A DNA stretch of 64,000 bases from Nitrosococcus wardiae (GTDB lineage: Bacteria > Pseudomonadota > Gammaproteobacteria > Nitrosococcales > Nitrosococcaceae): positions 3,677,659-3,741,658 of the forward strand of contig NZ_CP038033.1 in NCBI RefSeq assembly GCF_004421105.1. The letters are read 5' to 3'. A program made the position numbers and the translations under genes. Positions 1 to 7,789 of this stretch are shown piece by piece. The stretch's first letter is position 1. Every line of letters starts with the position of its first letter. The notes below the pieces were generated by a model, which searched no databases, was not told the origin of the DNA, and worked only from the letters and a program-made list of their open reading frames with translations.

Positions 1-131
1 GGCTTTTTTCTTGCCTGGAAAAAAAGCTTGAGCACCAGCGCCGAAAAAGAGAAAAGGGGGTAGGGAATCTTTAAAAATTCACCATTCCATGTAAAGCTTA
101 AAGCGGTACTACCATTGATTTTGCTAAACGC

Positions 132-219
132 CTTATAAGTTGCCTGTACGGCAGTGAACTGCCCGGCACAATACCGCCGTGGCGTGCCATTTTTCTAAAC
201 CGCCTGCGCGGCGGTGAAC
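132..219 (-). CRISPR. Two-repeat, one-spacer type I-F-like CRISPR fragment
   Basis: Two 28-nt units resemble the type I-F (Csy4-processed) repeat read on the minus strand. Positions 219-192 begin GTTCACCGCC and end TTTAGAAA. Positions 159-132 carry the typical core GTTCACTGCCGTACAGGCA but have a degenerate end. They are separated by exactly 32 nt (160-191), the usual I-F spacer length. The degraded second copy would be the leader-distal terminal repeat, so a leader would lie above 219. No cas gene is in the window. The rest of 1-340 holds no gene that I can see. The spacer contains its own short inverted repeat (GGCAC/GTGCC), so another structured repeat is possible. Confidence 0.62.
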
Positions 220-340
220 CGTAACTTAAAGCTAAAAAACACAACAACCACATAGACTTACATTGAGCATTAGCCTAAAACCTTCCATTCTTTAAAACTC
301 GGATAGCTATTTGTTATTATTTCCTTAATAACCTTTATGC

Positions 341-1192
341 TTATAGCGGCACCCGAAGACCTGCTACTATCTCCAGGTAATCGGGATGTTCCGGAGTAAT
401 AAAACCTCGTCGTATCAGAAAGTCAATGATCACCAGATTGCAATTTCTCTTGAATGACTCGGTTTCCTGGACCAGGGCTGCCACTTCCTCCACTGGCCAG
501 AGATAAAACTCCTCCACTTCGCCATCCTGGCATTGGGGCACGAAATCAGGCGGCAATTCTAAATCATAGCAGTACATCACATCAGGTTTGAAACCTTCTT
601 GGGTCTCAAAGCGATAGGAAATATAACCTACGGGAACTGCCTGAGAAGCCACTTCAACAGGGATAGCCGCTTCTTCCCAACACTCTTTGGCTAGATTTTC
701 CTGCAACGGAACGCCGTGGGGCACGCCTCCGGCCACCAGGTTATCAAGTTTGCCAGGAGCACTCCATCTATTGCGGGAACGCCGGCCAATCCACATTTTT
801 AACTGGCCCCCTTGATTGACACAACCGTTCAGGTGCTGGCCGAAAGCCCGGACACCTAAATAAGGGGCTGAACCGCGATCAATCACAAATAGGGCTTTTT
901 CCCGGGAAGAAGTGGTCACCGCATATTCTTCCCCATGCCAACGGGGAATGATTTTTTCCTCTACCAAGGCCTCCAAGACGGCTCTCACCTCCTGCGTTCG
1001 TTCCTCAAAAGACTGGAGATCGGGAACAAGGTGGACTGCTGTCGGCGACACCCGGAAAATTGCCGGCCAATCTCGCAGCTTTTCAGCAAAAGCAGATTTG
1101 ATATGGCCTACCTGGAGCCCATCCACATAAAAGGGGCGGAAATTCTTCAAAATATAGCAATTACAGTTCCTGATATGGTCAAGATAGCTCAT
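341..1192 (-). CDS. NUDIX hydrolase with N-terminal DUF4743-like domain
   Basis: The protein is predicted to hydrolyse a nucleoside-diphosphate-linked substrate; the substrate is unknown. The N-terminal half resembles the DUF4743 domain that precedes NUDIX domains in thiamine-pyrophosphokinase-related proteins. The C-terminal half has a NUDIX box of the form GGVPHG, then E, then KECWEEAAIP, although the classical REUXEEXGU pattern is relaxed. The frame is open from 1348, but the ATG at 1192 (MSYLDHIRNC) has an AGGTGCAGG ribosome site and matches the family start. It is a single gene with no operon partner. The family call is firm and the substrate unassigned. Confidence 0.85.
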   Translation of the reverse strand: MSYLDHIRNCNCYILKNFRPFYVDGLQVGHIKSAFAEKLRDWPAIFRVSPTAVHLVPDLQSFEERTQEVRAVLEALVEEKIIPRWHGEEYAVTTSSREKALFVIDRGSAPYLGVRAFGQHLNGCVNQGGQLKMWIGRRSRNRWSAPGKLDNLVAGGVPHGVPLQENLAKECWEEAAIPVEVASQAVPVGYISYRFETQEGFKPDVMYCYDLELPPDFVPQCQDGEVEEFYLWPVEEVAALVQETESFKRNCNLVIIDFLIRRGFITPEHPDYLEIVAGLRVPL

Positions 1193-1463
1193 CCTGCACC
1201 TTTGTCTATCATGGCTATAATTATCCCTTATAAAAATTTTACCATTAAAAAAATGCCATGTGCCTACAATGCCACAGGGGCAGAGTAGAGAATCTACTGG
1301 CCAGGTTCTACCCACTAAGTTTATGATCTCGGTTGCAGCGACTGCCATAATCTAATATCACAGTTTTCCCGAAATGGACTGCTCAAATTAGAATAAAGAA
1401 ATGCCGATCAAACAACCATTGCAGTCAGTATAACTGCATTAATGAATACAGGGGGTGGTGATC

Positions 1464-1946
1464 ATGACGCAGAGGAAAATATGGATTACAGCACTAGGGC
1501 TCCTTATTGCCTCAGGGGTCACGCTAGCTCAAGAAGAAAAAACAACCATTAATTTTGGCCATAACGGGACTTGGTTTAATCCTAATACCAGTGGCCAAGG
1601 CTTTTTTATTGATGTAATTCCTTCAAGACAAGAAATTGTCGCCTCCTGGTTTACATTCAATATATCAGGCACCGGGCAGCGTTGGTTCACTGCGCAGGGA
1701 ACCTTTGAAGACAATCGGGCAGAACTCACATTGTTGGAAACCACGGGGGGTGTGCTCAATGATCCCACACCGGTAGCTACAACCGAGGTGGGAACCTTGA
1801 CTTTTGAATTCCAAAACTGCACCAATGGAACTGCGAGCTTCAATATTCCGGGGGAAGGGTTAGCGGGGGCCATGTCGATTATTAAATTAGTGCCGGATGT
1901 GGTTTGCAACAATTTCGCCAATGGCTCGCTTATTGTTAGAGACTGA
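1464..1946 (+). CDS. Small secreted protein of unknown function
   Basis: This is a 160-residue protein with a clear Sec signal peptide (about residues 1-22, cleaved after TLAQ or nearby). The mature part is rich in beta-prone segments and contains GTWFNPNTSGQGFFIDVIP followed by ASWFTF and GQRWFT. I associate this Gly-Trp pattern with a family of small exported gammaproteobacterial proteins of unknown role. The ATG at 1464 is preferred over the in-frame GTG at 1455 because GGGGGTGG at about 1451-1458 serves as ribosome site. Two cysteines near the C-terminus could form a disulfide. It stands alone between convergent genes. Confidence 0.75.
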   Translation: MTQRKIWITALGLLIASGVTLAQEEKTTINFGHNGTWFNPNTSGQGFFIDVIPSRQEIVASWFTFNISGTGQRWFTAQGTFEDNRAELTLLETTGGVLNDPTPVATTEVGTLTFEFQNCTNGTASFNIPGEGLAGAMSIIKLVPDVVCNNFANGSLIVRD

Positions 1947-1968
1947 CAATAGCAGGGGACAGACCACG

Positions 1969-2162
1969 TTACTTGCCAGCTTGTAGGGGCAGGTGAGCAG
2001 TGAGAAAACGACCGTATTCTTCTAAAAGTATCGCCTGGCTGGACAACGACAGTTTTTGGCGCTGCGGGAGTTGTTTTGGCCTGTTTCGGTTCCTCTCTTA
2101 CTGATTTTTGGGGAAGTTTAGCCACCTCAGGGGGTTCCTCGGGGTACAGCCACTTGCTCGTC
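1969..2162 (-). pseudogene. Remnant of Pro-rich linker plus LysM domain
   Basis: One minus-strand frame reads PEEPPEVAKLPQKSVREE, then a Pro/Ala/Lys-rich stretch and KTVVVQPGDTF, a typical LysM opening. After a one-base shift the sequence continues as LLEEYGRFLTAHLPLQ and stops at 1969-1971. No start codon belongs to it, and it is out of frame with the VIT fragment just upstream. I read it as the broken 3' end of a lost gene whose linker and LysM domain were joined to the VIT C-terminal fragment. The antisense overlap with the secreted-protein gene beyond this point is coincidental. Confidence 0.45.
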
Positions 2163-2561
2163 TCTCAGGGGAGAGGTTGTCGTCGGCGCCTCAGGACTTG
2201 GGGAGGAAACCGCAGAGGGCGTCGGCTCTTTTTCTGCCCCTACCACCAGTAGAATCAGTAAGCTAGTGATCACTGTAATGGCCAAGGTACGAAGTCCCGT
2301 CCATAGCCAGAACGTACCGCTAATTTTTCCAAGAAAAGCCCCTAGCAAGAAGATGATTCTAAATGCCACGGCAATGGAAATTTCCCAAGGGCCCAGAGGC
2401 AGCACAACCCCATATTGGTTAAGCCATAGGGGTGAGATAATAAACATGGCAATAAAAAACGGCGAACCACCGTTAACCAAAGCAATCAGTAAGGGGATCA
2501 ATCGGGCTGTTTTGCCATGGGCGGAATGGGTTAAAACTGACCGCCTTACGGCTCTTGCTCT
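2127..2561 (-). pseudogene. C-terminal half of a VIT/CCC1-family (TIGR00267-like) transporter
   Basis: Three hydrophobic segments match the C-terminus of the archaeal/bacterial VIT1/CCC1-like family in order. They are ALVNGGSPFFIAMFIISP, then FRIIFLLGAFLGKISG, then GLRTLAITVITSLLILLVVG. The frame is open from 2561 with no convincing start; the first usable codon is a TTG at 2501 without a clear ribosome site. A Pro/Ser/Thr-rich tail follows. The matching N-terminal half lies at 5244-5513, on the other side of the P-type ATPase gene, so the ancestral gene appears split. The family transports Fe2+ or Mn2+. This half alone is unlikely to work unless both parts are made and assemble. Confidence 0.6.
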
Positions 2562-2564
2562 TTA
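2545..2564. repeat. 20-bp direct repeat, copy 1
   Basis: The sequence cttacggctcttgctcttta covers the last codons and stop of the ATPase gene (KEQEP-stop on the minus strand). An identical copy at 5867-5886 forms the 3' end of another small gene, which therefore also ends KEQEP. The two copies bracket about 3.3 kb. Confidence 0.85.
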
Positions 2565-5251
2565 GTTGTAAGAGGGACCTCTTTTTTCTGTCCCTTCTTG
2601 CTCCGCTCAGCATAAATCCAACCTTTCCGAACCAGCCACTTCTCAATCTCTACGGCCACAAAGACCACCACGGGCAAGGCAAAGCAGAGTGCTAATTCCC
2701 CAGGCGGCAAAGGAGAGGTCCTAAATATGGGGTTCAAAAACGGCACGTAAATCACAGCCAATTGTAAAGCCACCGTTACCGCCACCGCTCCTAATAGCAA
2801 TTTGTTATTCCAAAGCCCTTGGCTAAACAGGGATTCTTTCTCCGAGCGAATAGCGAGTACCTGGGCTAACTGGCACAGGATCAAGACTGTGAAAACAATG
2901 GTTTGCCAGTGATCTGAGCCACCATAATAAGCCCAAGCCTGGGAGAAGAGAGACAATCCACCAATCAGCAAGCCCACCCAGATCATATGCTGCCACACGC
3001 CATGGGCGAAAATACTTTCATTAGGGGGGCGTGCCAGGCGCTTCATAATACCCCGTTCCTCCGGCTCGACAGAAAGGGCTAAGCCGGGCAGGCCATCAGT
3101 CACTAGATTAATCCAAAGAATTTGGATAGGCACTAAAGGCAAGGGAAGACCCAAGAAAGGGGCCAGGAAGAGGGTCCAGATCTCCCCTGAATTGCTGGCC
3201 ATCGTATATTTGACAAACTTACGGATATTATCAAAGATACGCCGCCCCTCCCGCACGGCGCTCACAATGGTGGCGAAATTGTCATCAAGCAGCACCATAT
3301 CGGAGGCTTCCCTCGCCACATCGGTCCCCTTTTGCCCCATGGCCACTCCGATCCCGGCTCTTTTTAGGGCGGGCGCATCATTGACGCCGTCCCCGGTCAT
3401 GGCCACAAACTCTCCCCTGTCCTGCAACGCCTTCACAATCCGGATTTTTTGCTCCGGGGTCACCCGCGCATAGGTCCTGATCTGCCGTACCCGAGCGGCA
3501 AAATCCTCTTCCGAAATTTGAGCCAGTTCTTGCCCGGTGATAACCGAACCATCCTCCTTATCGATACCCAACCGAACCGCAATAGCCCGTGCAGTTCCAG
3601 GATGATCCCCCGTGATCATTACCGGGGTGATACCCGCCGATATACAATCGGCCACTGCACCGGGCACTTCCTTGCGGGGGGGATCAATCAACGCCACCAG
3701 TCCGAGAAAGATAAGCTCCTTTTCAATGACTTCGGAATCCCATTCCGTCGGGACAGTCTTAAGGGGCCGAAACGCAGCGGCAAGAACCCGATACCCTTGC
3801 CCTGCAAGATCCTCTGCCTCCCCAAGCAGCGCTTTAGCATCCACCTCAGCGTCCCCTTCGGCAGTCTGCATCTGCAAGCAGCGGGATAAGATTTGTTCCG
3901 GTGCCCCTTTGACAAAGGCAACTACCTCCCCTTCCGACTTCCGATGCACCGTCGTCATCCGCTTGCGTTCAGAATCAAAGGGAATATCGCCAATGCGGGG
4001 CAACGCCTCTTCTAGGGAGTGCCGTTCATAACCCGCCCTATCGGCAGCTTGGTAGAGCGCCACTTCAGTGGGATCACCTCGCGCACCCTCCTTTTTGTCG
4101 GGCACCACCTCATTACAAAGGGCTAAGGCTTGGCCCAGTAGATGCCAAGGAGAGCGCTCGGAATCCGGCGGCGGAATTTGACTCTTCTGCTCACCTGCTG
4201 CCCAAAAAACCTCGGCTGTCATCCGGCTTTCGGTCAACGTACCGGTCTTGTCTGTGCAGATATAAGTCACCGAGCCGAGGGTTTCCACAGCAGGCAAGCG
4301 GCGGATTAAGGCATTGCGCCGGCTCATGTTGCGGGCCCCAATGGCCAGAGAGACGGTAACGACTGCAGGTAAGGCTTCAGGGATAGCCGCCACGGCCAAA
4401 CTCACCGCCGTTAAAAACATCAAAACGATAGCTTCTCCGCGCAGCAGCCCGCTGACAAAAATAATCCCACAGACAATGAGAACGATGATGGCCAAGCGTT
4501 GACCAAAGTGAGCCAACCGTTGTTGTAGAGGGGTTTTAACCGCTTCTTCTTGATGTAATAGGGAAGCGATTCGCCCCAACTCAGTCTCCATGCCAGTAGC
4601 CACCACCACGCCCGTGGCTCGACCGTGACTGACCAGGGTTCCCTTGTAGCCCATGTTAAATCGGTCTCCTAGGGGGGCCTCCTCCTCTCCCAAGGCCTTG
4701 GCGGTCTTCTGAACCGCCTGGGATTCCCCCGTAAGGGCCGCTTCATCCACCCTAAGCTCTGAGGTTTTCAGAAGACGAAGATCCGCTGGAACCACAGTGC
4801 CCGCTTCGAGCAGCACCACATCACCCGGCACCAAATCAACAGCAGGTATGGTATAGGTTTTTCCACTTCGGAGCACTTGAGCTTCAGGCGCCGCCATCAT
4901 CCTAAGTGCGGCAATCGCCCGTTCTGCCCGATATTCCTGAACGGCGCCAATAACGGCATTCAGAACCACAATCACCATAATAGCAATAGCATCCTGGGGT
5001 TCGCCGATGATGCCTGAAACAACTGCCGCCACGATCAAGACAATGACCATAAAGTCCGTGAACTGACCAAGAATCATGCGCCATATGGGGCGCCGGGCAG
5101 CTTCCTGAATGGTATTTTTGCCCTGGTCGGCCAACCGCTCCTTTGCCGTTTCCGACGTTAACCCCTGCTCTGGATCAACGTCTAATCGTTGCAAAACTTT
5201 CTCCGCTTCCTGGGTATGCCAACGCTGCCCTTTTTCGGGGTTGTTATTCAT
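2546..5251 (-). CDS. P-type Ca2+/cation-transporting ATPase (P2-type)
   Basis: This is an integral-membrane ATP-driven cation pump of about 901 residues, the normal length for P2-type ATPases. In order it has an N-terminal cation-ATPase domain, the actuator loop with TGES, an M4 motif AAIPEALPAVV, the phosphorylation site DKTGTLT, the hinge GDGVNDAP, M5 with ASNSGEIW, and M6 with NLVTDGLPGLAL. PEALP and the M5/M6 polar residues fit a Ca2+ (P2A) or related pump. The ATG at 5251 (MNNNPEKGQRW) follows GGAAAGG and is preferred to upstream starts. The gene lies between the halves of a VIT-like gene: its start overlaps the end of the N-terminal half and its stop lies just before the C-terminal half. 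Confidence 0.92.
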   Translation of the reverse strand: MNNNPEKGQRWHTQEAEKVLQRLDVDPEQGLTSETAKERLADQGKNTIQEAARRPIWRMILGQFTDFMVIVLIVAAVVSGIIGEPQDAIAIMVIVVLNAVIGAVQEYRAERAIAALRMMAAPEAQVLRSGKTYTIPAVDLVPGDVVLLEAGTVVPADLRLLKTSELRVDEAALTGESQAVQKTAKALGEEEAPLGDRFNMGYKGTLVSHGRATGVVVATGMETELGRIASLLHQEEAVKTPLQQRLAHFGQRLAIIVLIVCGIIFVSGLLRGEAIVLMFLTAVSLAVAAIPEALPAVVTVSLAIGARNMSRRNALIRRLPAVETLGSVTYICTDKTGTLTESRMTAEVFWAAGEQKSQIPPPDSERSPWHLLGQALALCNEVVPDKKEGARGDPTEVALYQAADRAGYERHSLEEALPRIGDIPFDSERKRMTTVHRKSEGEVVAFVKGAPEQILSRCLQMQTAEGDAEVDAKALLGEAEDLAGQGYRVLAAAFRPLKTVPTEWDSEVIEKELIFLGLVALIDPPRKEVPGAVADCISAGITPVMITGDHPGTARAIAVRLGIDKEDGSVITGQELAQISEEDFAARVRQIRTYARVTPEQKIRIVKALQDRGEFVAMTGDGVNDAPALKRAGIGVAMGQKGTDVAREASDMVLLDDNFATIVSAVREGRRIFDNIRKFVKYTMASNSGEIWTLFLAPFLGLPLPLVPIQILWINLVTDGLPGLALSVEPEERGIMKRLARPPNESIFAHGVWQHMIWVGLLIGGLSLFSQAWAYYGGSDHWQTIVFTVLILCQLAQVLAIRSEKESLFSQGLWNNKLLLGAVAVTVALQLAVIYVPFLNPIFRTSPLPPGELALCFALPVVVFVAVEIEKWLVRKGWIYAERSKKGQKKEVPLTTKEQEP

Positions 5252-5513
5252 ATTGCCTTTCCGCAGCCTCACTGACATAGGCACTCGCTAGCCCGTTCAT
5301 CATCAACGCAATGGTTGTCCCCATACAGGCATTGAATACAGTAGAGATGGCCATAGTGCCGATGATGTAAAATCCCATCGTTAAACCTAGCATCGCCAGC
5401 GCGCCATCAAAGCCATGGGTGACAAAATAACGGCGGGCAATACGATGGGACCGGGAGATATCTAATAAGAAACGGAATTCCTGGAACAGTTTCAAATAAA
5501 GCTTGTCTTGCAA
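5244..5513 (-). pseudogene. N-terminal half of a VIT/CCC1-family transporter
   Basis: The 89 codons contain the hallmark N-terminus of the TIGR00267-like VIT family: RIARRYFVTHGFDGALAML, a following membrane segment, then IALMMNGLASAYVSEAAER. The frame then ends at a TAA that overlaps the ATPase ribosome site and start, whereas full-length relatives continue. The missing part is found at 2127-2561. The first codon available is a TTG at 5513, 12 nt after an in-frame stop. The gene follows the DUF211 gene (38-nt gap). It could still be translated as a two-helix fragment, but the simplest reading is a gene interrupted by the ATPase gene. Confidence 0.6.
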
Positions 5514-5551
5514 ATGGGGCGATTAAAGCAGCATTATCATGCTCTACCGGA

Positions 5552-5818
5552 CTAACTTTGACTTTCTCCCGCAACGGTGACCTCATCAATGCTATGGATA
5601 GACCCGCCCATGCGTGTTATCGTCTCATCTATTTGCCCAAACTGGATGTCTGCACCTTCAAGGGTCACGGTGATTGTTTCTGTCTTTTCATCCACTGCCT
5701 CAACGGTGATATTGACCCGATACCCGGAGTCCTGTGCAGCAATAGTTCTAGCAAATTCCAACACATTAGGAGGATGTGGTTTTAGCACATCGAGCACAAT
5801 ACGCTTTACCCTACTCAT
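5552..5818 (-). CDS. DUF211 domain protein
   Basis: An 88-residue protein matching the DUF211 family along its whole length: it starts VKRIVLDVLKPHPPNVLEFA and ends with GGSIHSIDEVTVAG. Members are small ferredoxin-fold proteins, common in archaea, with no agreed function. The ATG at 5818 follows AGAATC, a weak ribosome site. It reads in the same direction as the split VIT gene and the ATPase, so a role linked to divalent-cation transport is possible by context only. Confidence 0.82.
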   Translation of the reverse strand: MSRVKRIVLDVLKPHPPNVLEFARTIAAQDSGYRVNITVEAVDEKTETITVTLEGADIQFGQIDETITRMGGSIHSIDEVTVAGESQS

Positions 5819-5866
5819 CAGATTCTCTTAGGCAGGACCGCGCAGTAAAAACGACTTCTATACTGT

Positions 5867-5886
5867 CTTACGGCTCTTGCTCTTTA
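5867..5886. repeat. 20-bp direct repeat, copy 2
   Basis: This is identical to 2545-2564. It supplies the last five codons and stop of the small gene at 5868-6053. The copies diverge immediately outside the 20 bp, so this looks like a recombination or insertion junction rather than shared protein ancestry. Confidence 0.85.
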
Positions 5887-6053
5887 ATAGCTCGGGTTCT
5901 GTCTATAGTATAATCAATATGTTGCCTCCTTCGGCTTTCTGTTATGCCTCTGCCCCGATTTTCTTCTGATACCGTCTTCACTTTCTCTAATTCTGTACAT
6001 AACTGCTGCAATTCGGTACACAGTTCATCGATAAGATCTTCATCTTTAAACAT
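5868..6053 (-). CDS. Small acidic/coiled-coil hypothetical protein
   Basis: A 61-residue protein starting MFKDEDLIDELCTEL and rich in Glu, Leu and Lys through residue 30, which suggests a short amphipathic helix or coiled coil. A basic C-terminal stretch (ESRRRQHIDYTIDRTRAIK) follows. The ATG at 6053 has an excellent AAGGAGG ribosome site 5 nt upstream, which is the main reason to accept it. The final KEQEP is encoded by the 20-bp repeat, so the original C-terminus may have been replaced. No family recognised. Confidence 0.55.
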   Translation of the reverse strand: MFKDEDLIDELCTELQQLCTELEKVKTVSEENRGRGITESRRRQHIDYTIDRTRAIKEQEP

Positions 6054-6193
6054 CTTTTCCTCCTTGTTCGCTATGCTGCTCTCACCCAACGGGCAGCATC
6101 TGCCTTTCAGATAGATTTCGACCAAAATTTAAGAAGCCGCTTCAAGAAGGCTATGTTTTTTTTATATTCAATTGCAAATAGGGCGATAACTCA

Positions 6194-7069
6194 ATGGATA
6201 GCATAAATCCTAGTAGAAATAAACTTCTAAGATTGTTTCCCGCCCCCTTAGAACAGGTAGCGCTAGAGGGGCTATATCTCAACCAAGAGCTACACAGACT
6301 GGGAACCCACTCCCAACCTTTTGTCTACACCAATTTTATTGCTAGCCTAGATGGTCGCATTTCGTTAGAACATCCACAGAAGAGAACCCGCATTGTTCCA
6401 GATAACATTGCCAACCCTCGTGACTGGCGCTTATTTCAAGAATTAGCTGCCCAAGCAGATGCACTGCTTACTAGCGGCCGTTATATTCGTCAACTCGCCC
6501 AAAATGTAGCGCAGGACATTCTGCCGGTCAGCGAGCAACCAGAATACGCGGATCTTATTCAGTGGCGACAATCGCAAGGTCTGGCACCGCAACCTGCAAT
6601 TGTCGTCATTAGTGCCAGTCTGAATCTCCCTATCCCAGAGATATTGTTCAATTCTAATCGGTCAATCTATGTGGCTACGGGTTCTAAGGCAGATCCGCTT
6701 CGGGTGCAAGAGCTCAAAGAGAAAGGTATTCAAGTCATTGTGGCAGGCAAGGGGTTACGTGTTCAGGGACAAGCGCTGATCGCAGCATTGGGGCAGGAAG
6801 GGTTCACTACCCTTTATGCCATTGCTGGCCCCGAGGTTTTAAAAACTTTGCTGACTGATCAAATACTCAATCGACTCTATTTAACTCACGCCCTTCGAAT
6901 TTTAGGGGGGGAATCCTTCGATACTCTTTTGGAAGGAGAACGGCTTAATCCGGCTGCAGACTTCAATCTGCATTCGCTTTACTACGATATTACAAACGAG
7001 GGAGAACCTAGCCAGATGTTTACTATTTATGAAGCTGTAGCGAGAAAAGACAGCGCACCAAACAGCTAA
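6194..7069 (+). CDS. RibD C-terminal domain (DHFR-like) reductase
   Basis: A 291-residue cytosolic protein of the RibD_C / HTP-reductase family, which in riboflavin synthesis reduces the ribosylamino side chain of a pyrimidine with NADPH. The pattern FVYTNFIASLDGRIS near residue 43 is the typical opening of the fold. ADALLTSGRYIR, the central SLNLPIP strand and TTLYAIAGPEVLKTLL also fit. The deaminase half of RibD is absent, and no other rib genes are nearby, so it may be a stand-alone reductase with another substrate. The ATG at 6194 lies after GGGCGATAA. Confidence 0.85.
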   Translation: MDSINPSRNKLLRLFPAPLEQVALEGLYLNQELHRLGTHSQPFVYTNFIASLDGRISLEHPQKRTRIVPDNIANPRDWRLFQELAAQADALLTSGRYIRQLAQNVAQDILPVSEQPEYADLIQWRQSQGLAPQPAIVVISASLNLPIPEILFNSNRSIYVATGSKADPLRVQELKEKGIQVIVAGKGLRVQGQALIAALGQEGFTTLYAIAGPEVLKTLLTDQILNRLYLTHALRILGGESFDTLLEGERLNPAADFNLHSLYYDITNEGEPSQMFTIYEAVARKDSAPNS

Positions 7070-7088
7070 ATTATCCTCTTCATGGCAC

Positions 7089-7775
7089 TTACCATTCCAC
7101 TACGGCTTTCACTGGCAGGTGATCGGAGGCTACTCGCGTCAATGAAGAAGCCTCCACCTCCAGTGCTAGCAACCGTCGGTGTCCGTGTAGCCAAATACGA
7201 TCCAACGCCAGGAGAGGATAACGGGCGGGAAAGGAGGCCGGTGCTGGGAATTGGCCAAATGCAGAACATAACCAACGCAAGGCTCGACTCCAGGGCCACC
7301 ACTCATTGAAATCCCCCATAAGCACTGTACGCCCTTCATCTGGAGTAAGCCCCAGGCTAAGCAACTGCTGAATCTGAAGTTTCCGCTCTCGAATCGTCAA
7401 TCCTAGATGGGTCGCCACCACTCGTATTTTCTGCCCTCGCCATTTGAGATCCACATCAATGGCACCACGAGGCTCGCGCCATGAGGCACTGAGATCATAG
7501 CGCTGTACCTGGAGTAATTTAGCTCGCGTCAACAACGCATTCCCGTAATGGAATGTTTTACGGAGAAATATCGGACCGGGAATGGCGACCAATCCGGTTT
7601 CGCCGGCAAGGTAGTCAAGCAAGTCTTGGCCGTTTACGGACTGGTGTTCTACCTCTTGTAAGGCGATTACATCTGCATCAAGGGAACGGAGCACAGAAGC
7701 CGTTCGGGCTGGATTGAAACGACGATCAGCACCGATGCAGCTACTGATGTTATAGGTGGCAAGCCGCAGCTGCAT
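7089..7775 (-). CDS. Endonuclease/exonuclease/phosphatase family protein
   Basis: About 228 residues with the EEP fold signatures in order: LRLATYNIS at the start, DVIALQEVEHQ (catalytic Glu), VVATHLGL, VLMGDFNEW (Asp/Asn) and the terminal SDHLPV (Asp-His). These Mg2+-dependent enzymes cleave phosphodiesters of nucleic acids or phospholipids; the substrate here is unknown. I choose the ATG at 7775, 14 nt after the TVP38 stop, with AAGG upstream, over 7814, which would overlap. It is probably co-transcribed with the TVP38 gene. TVP38-EEP pairing is a recurrent arrangement and hints at membrane-lipid work. Confidence 0.85.
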   Translation of the reverse strand: MQLRLATYNISSCIGADRRFNPARTASVLRSLDADVIALQEVEHQSVNGQDLLDYLAGETGLVAIPGPIFLRKTFHYGNALLTRAKLLQVQRYDLSASWREPRGAIDVDLKWRGQKIRVVATHLGLTIRERKLQIQQLLSLGLTPDEGRTVLMGDFNEWWPWSRALRWLCSAFGQFPAPASFPARYPLLALDRIWLHGHRRLLALEVEASSLTRVASDHLPVKAVVEW

Positions 7776-7789
7776 TAAAACCTTGACCT

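Noticed and set aside
1529-2125. Long minus-strand frame opposite the secreted-protein gene
   Set aside because: Only its first 35 codons look like protein (linker and LysM start). The rest is antisense to a gene with a signal peptide and good ribosome site, so it is not one real gene.
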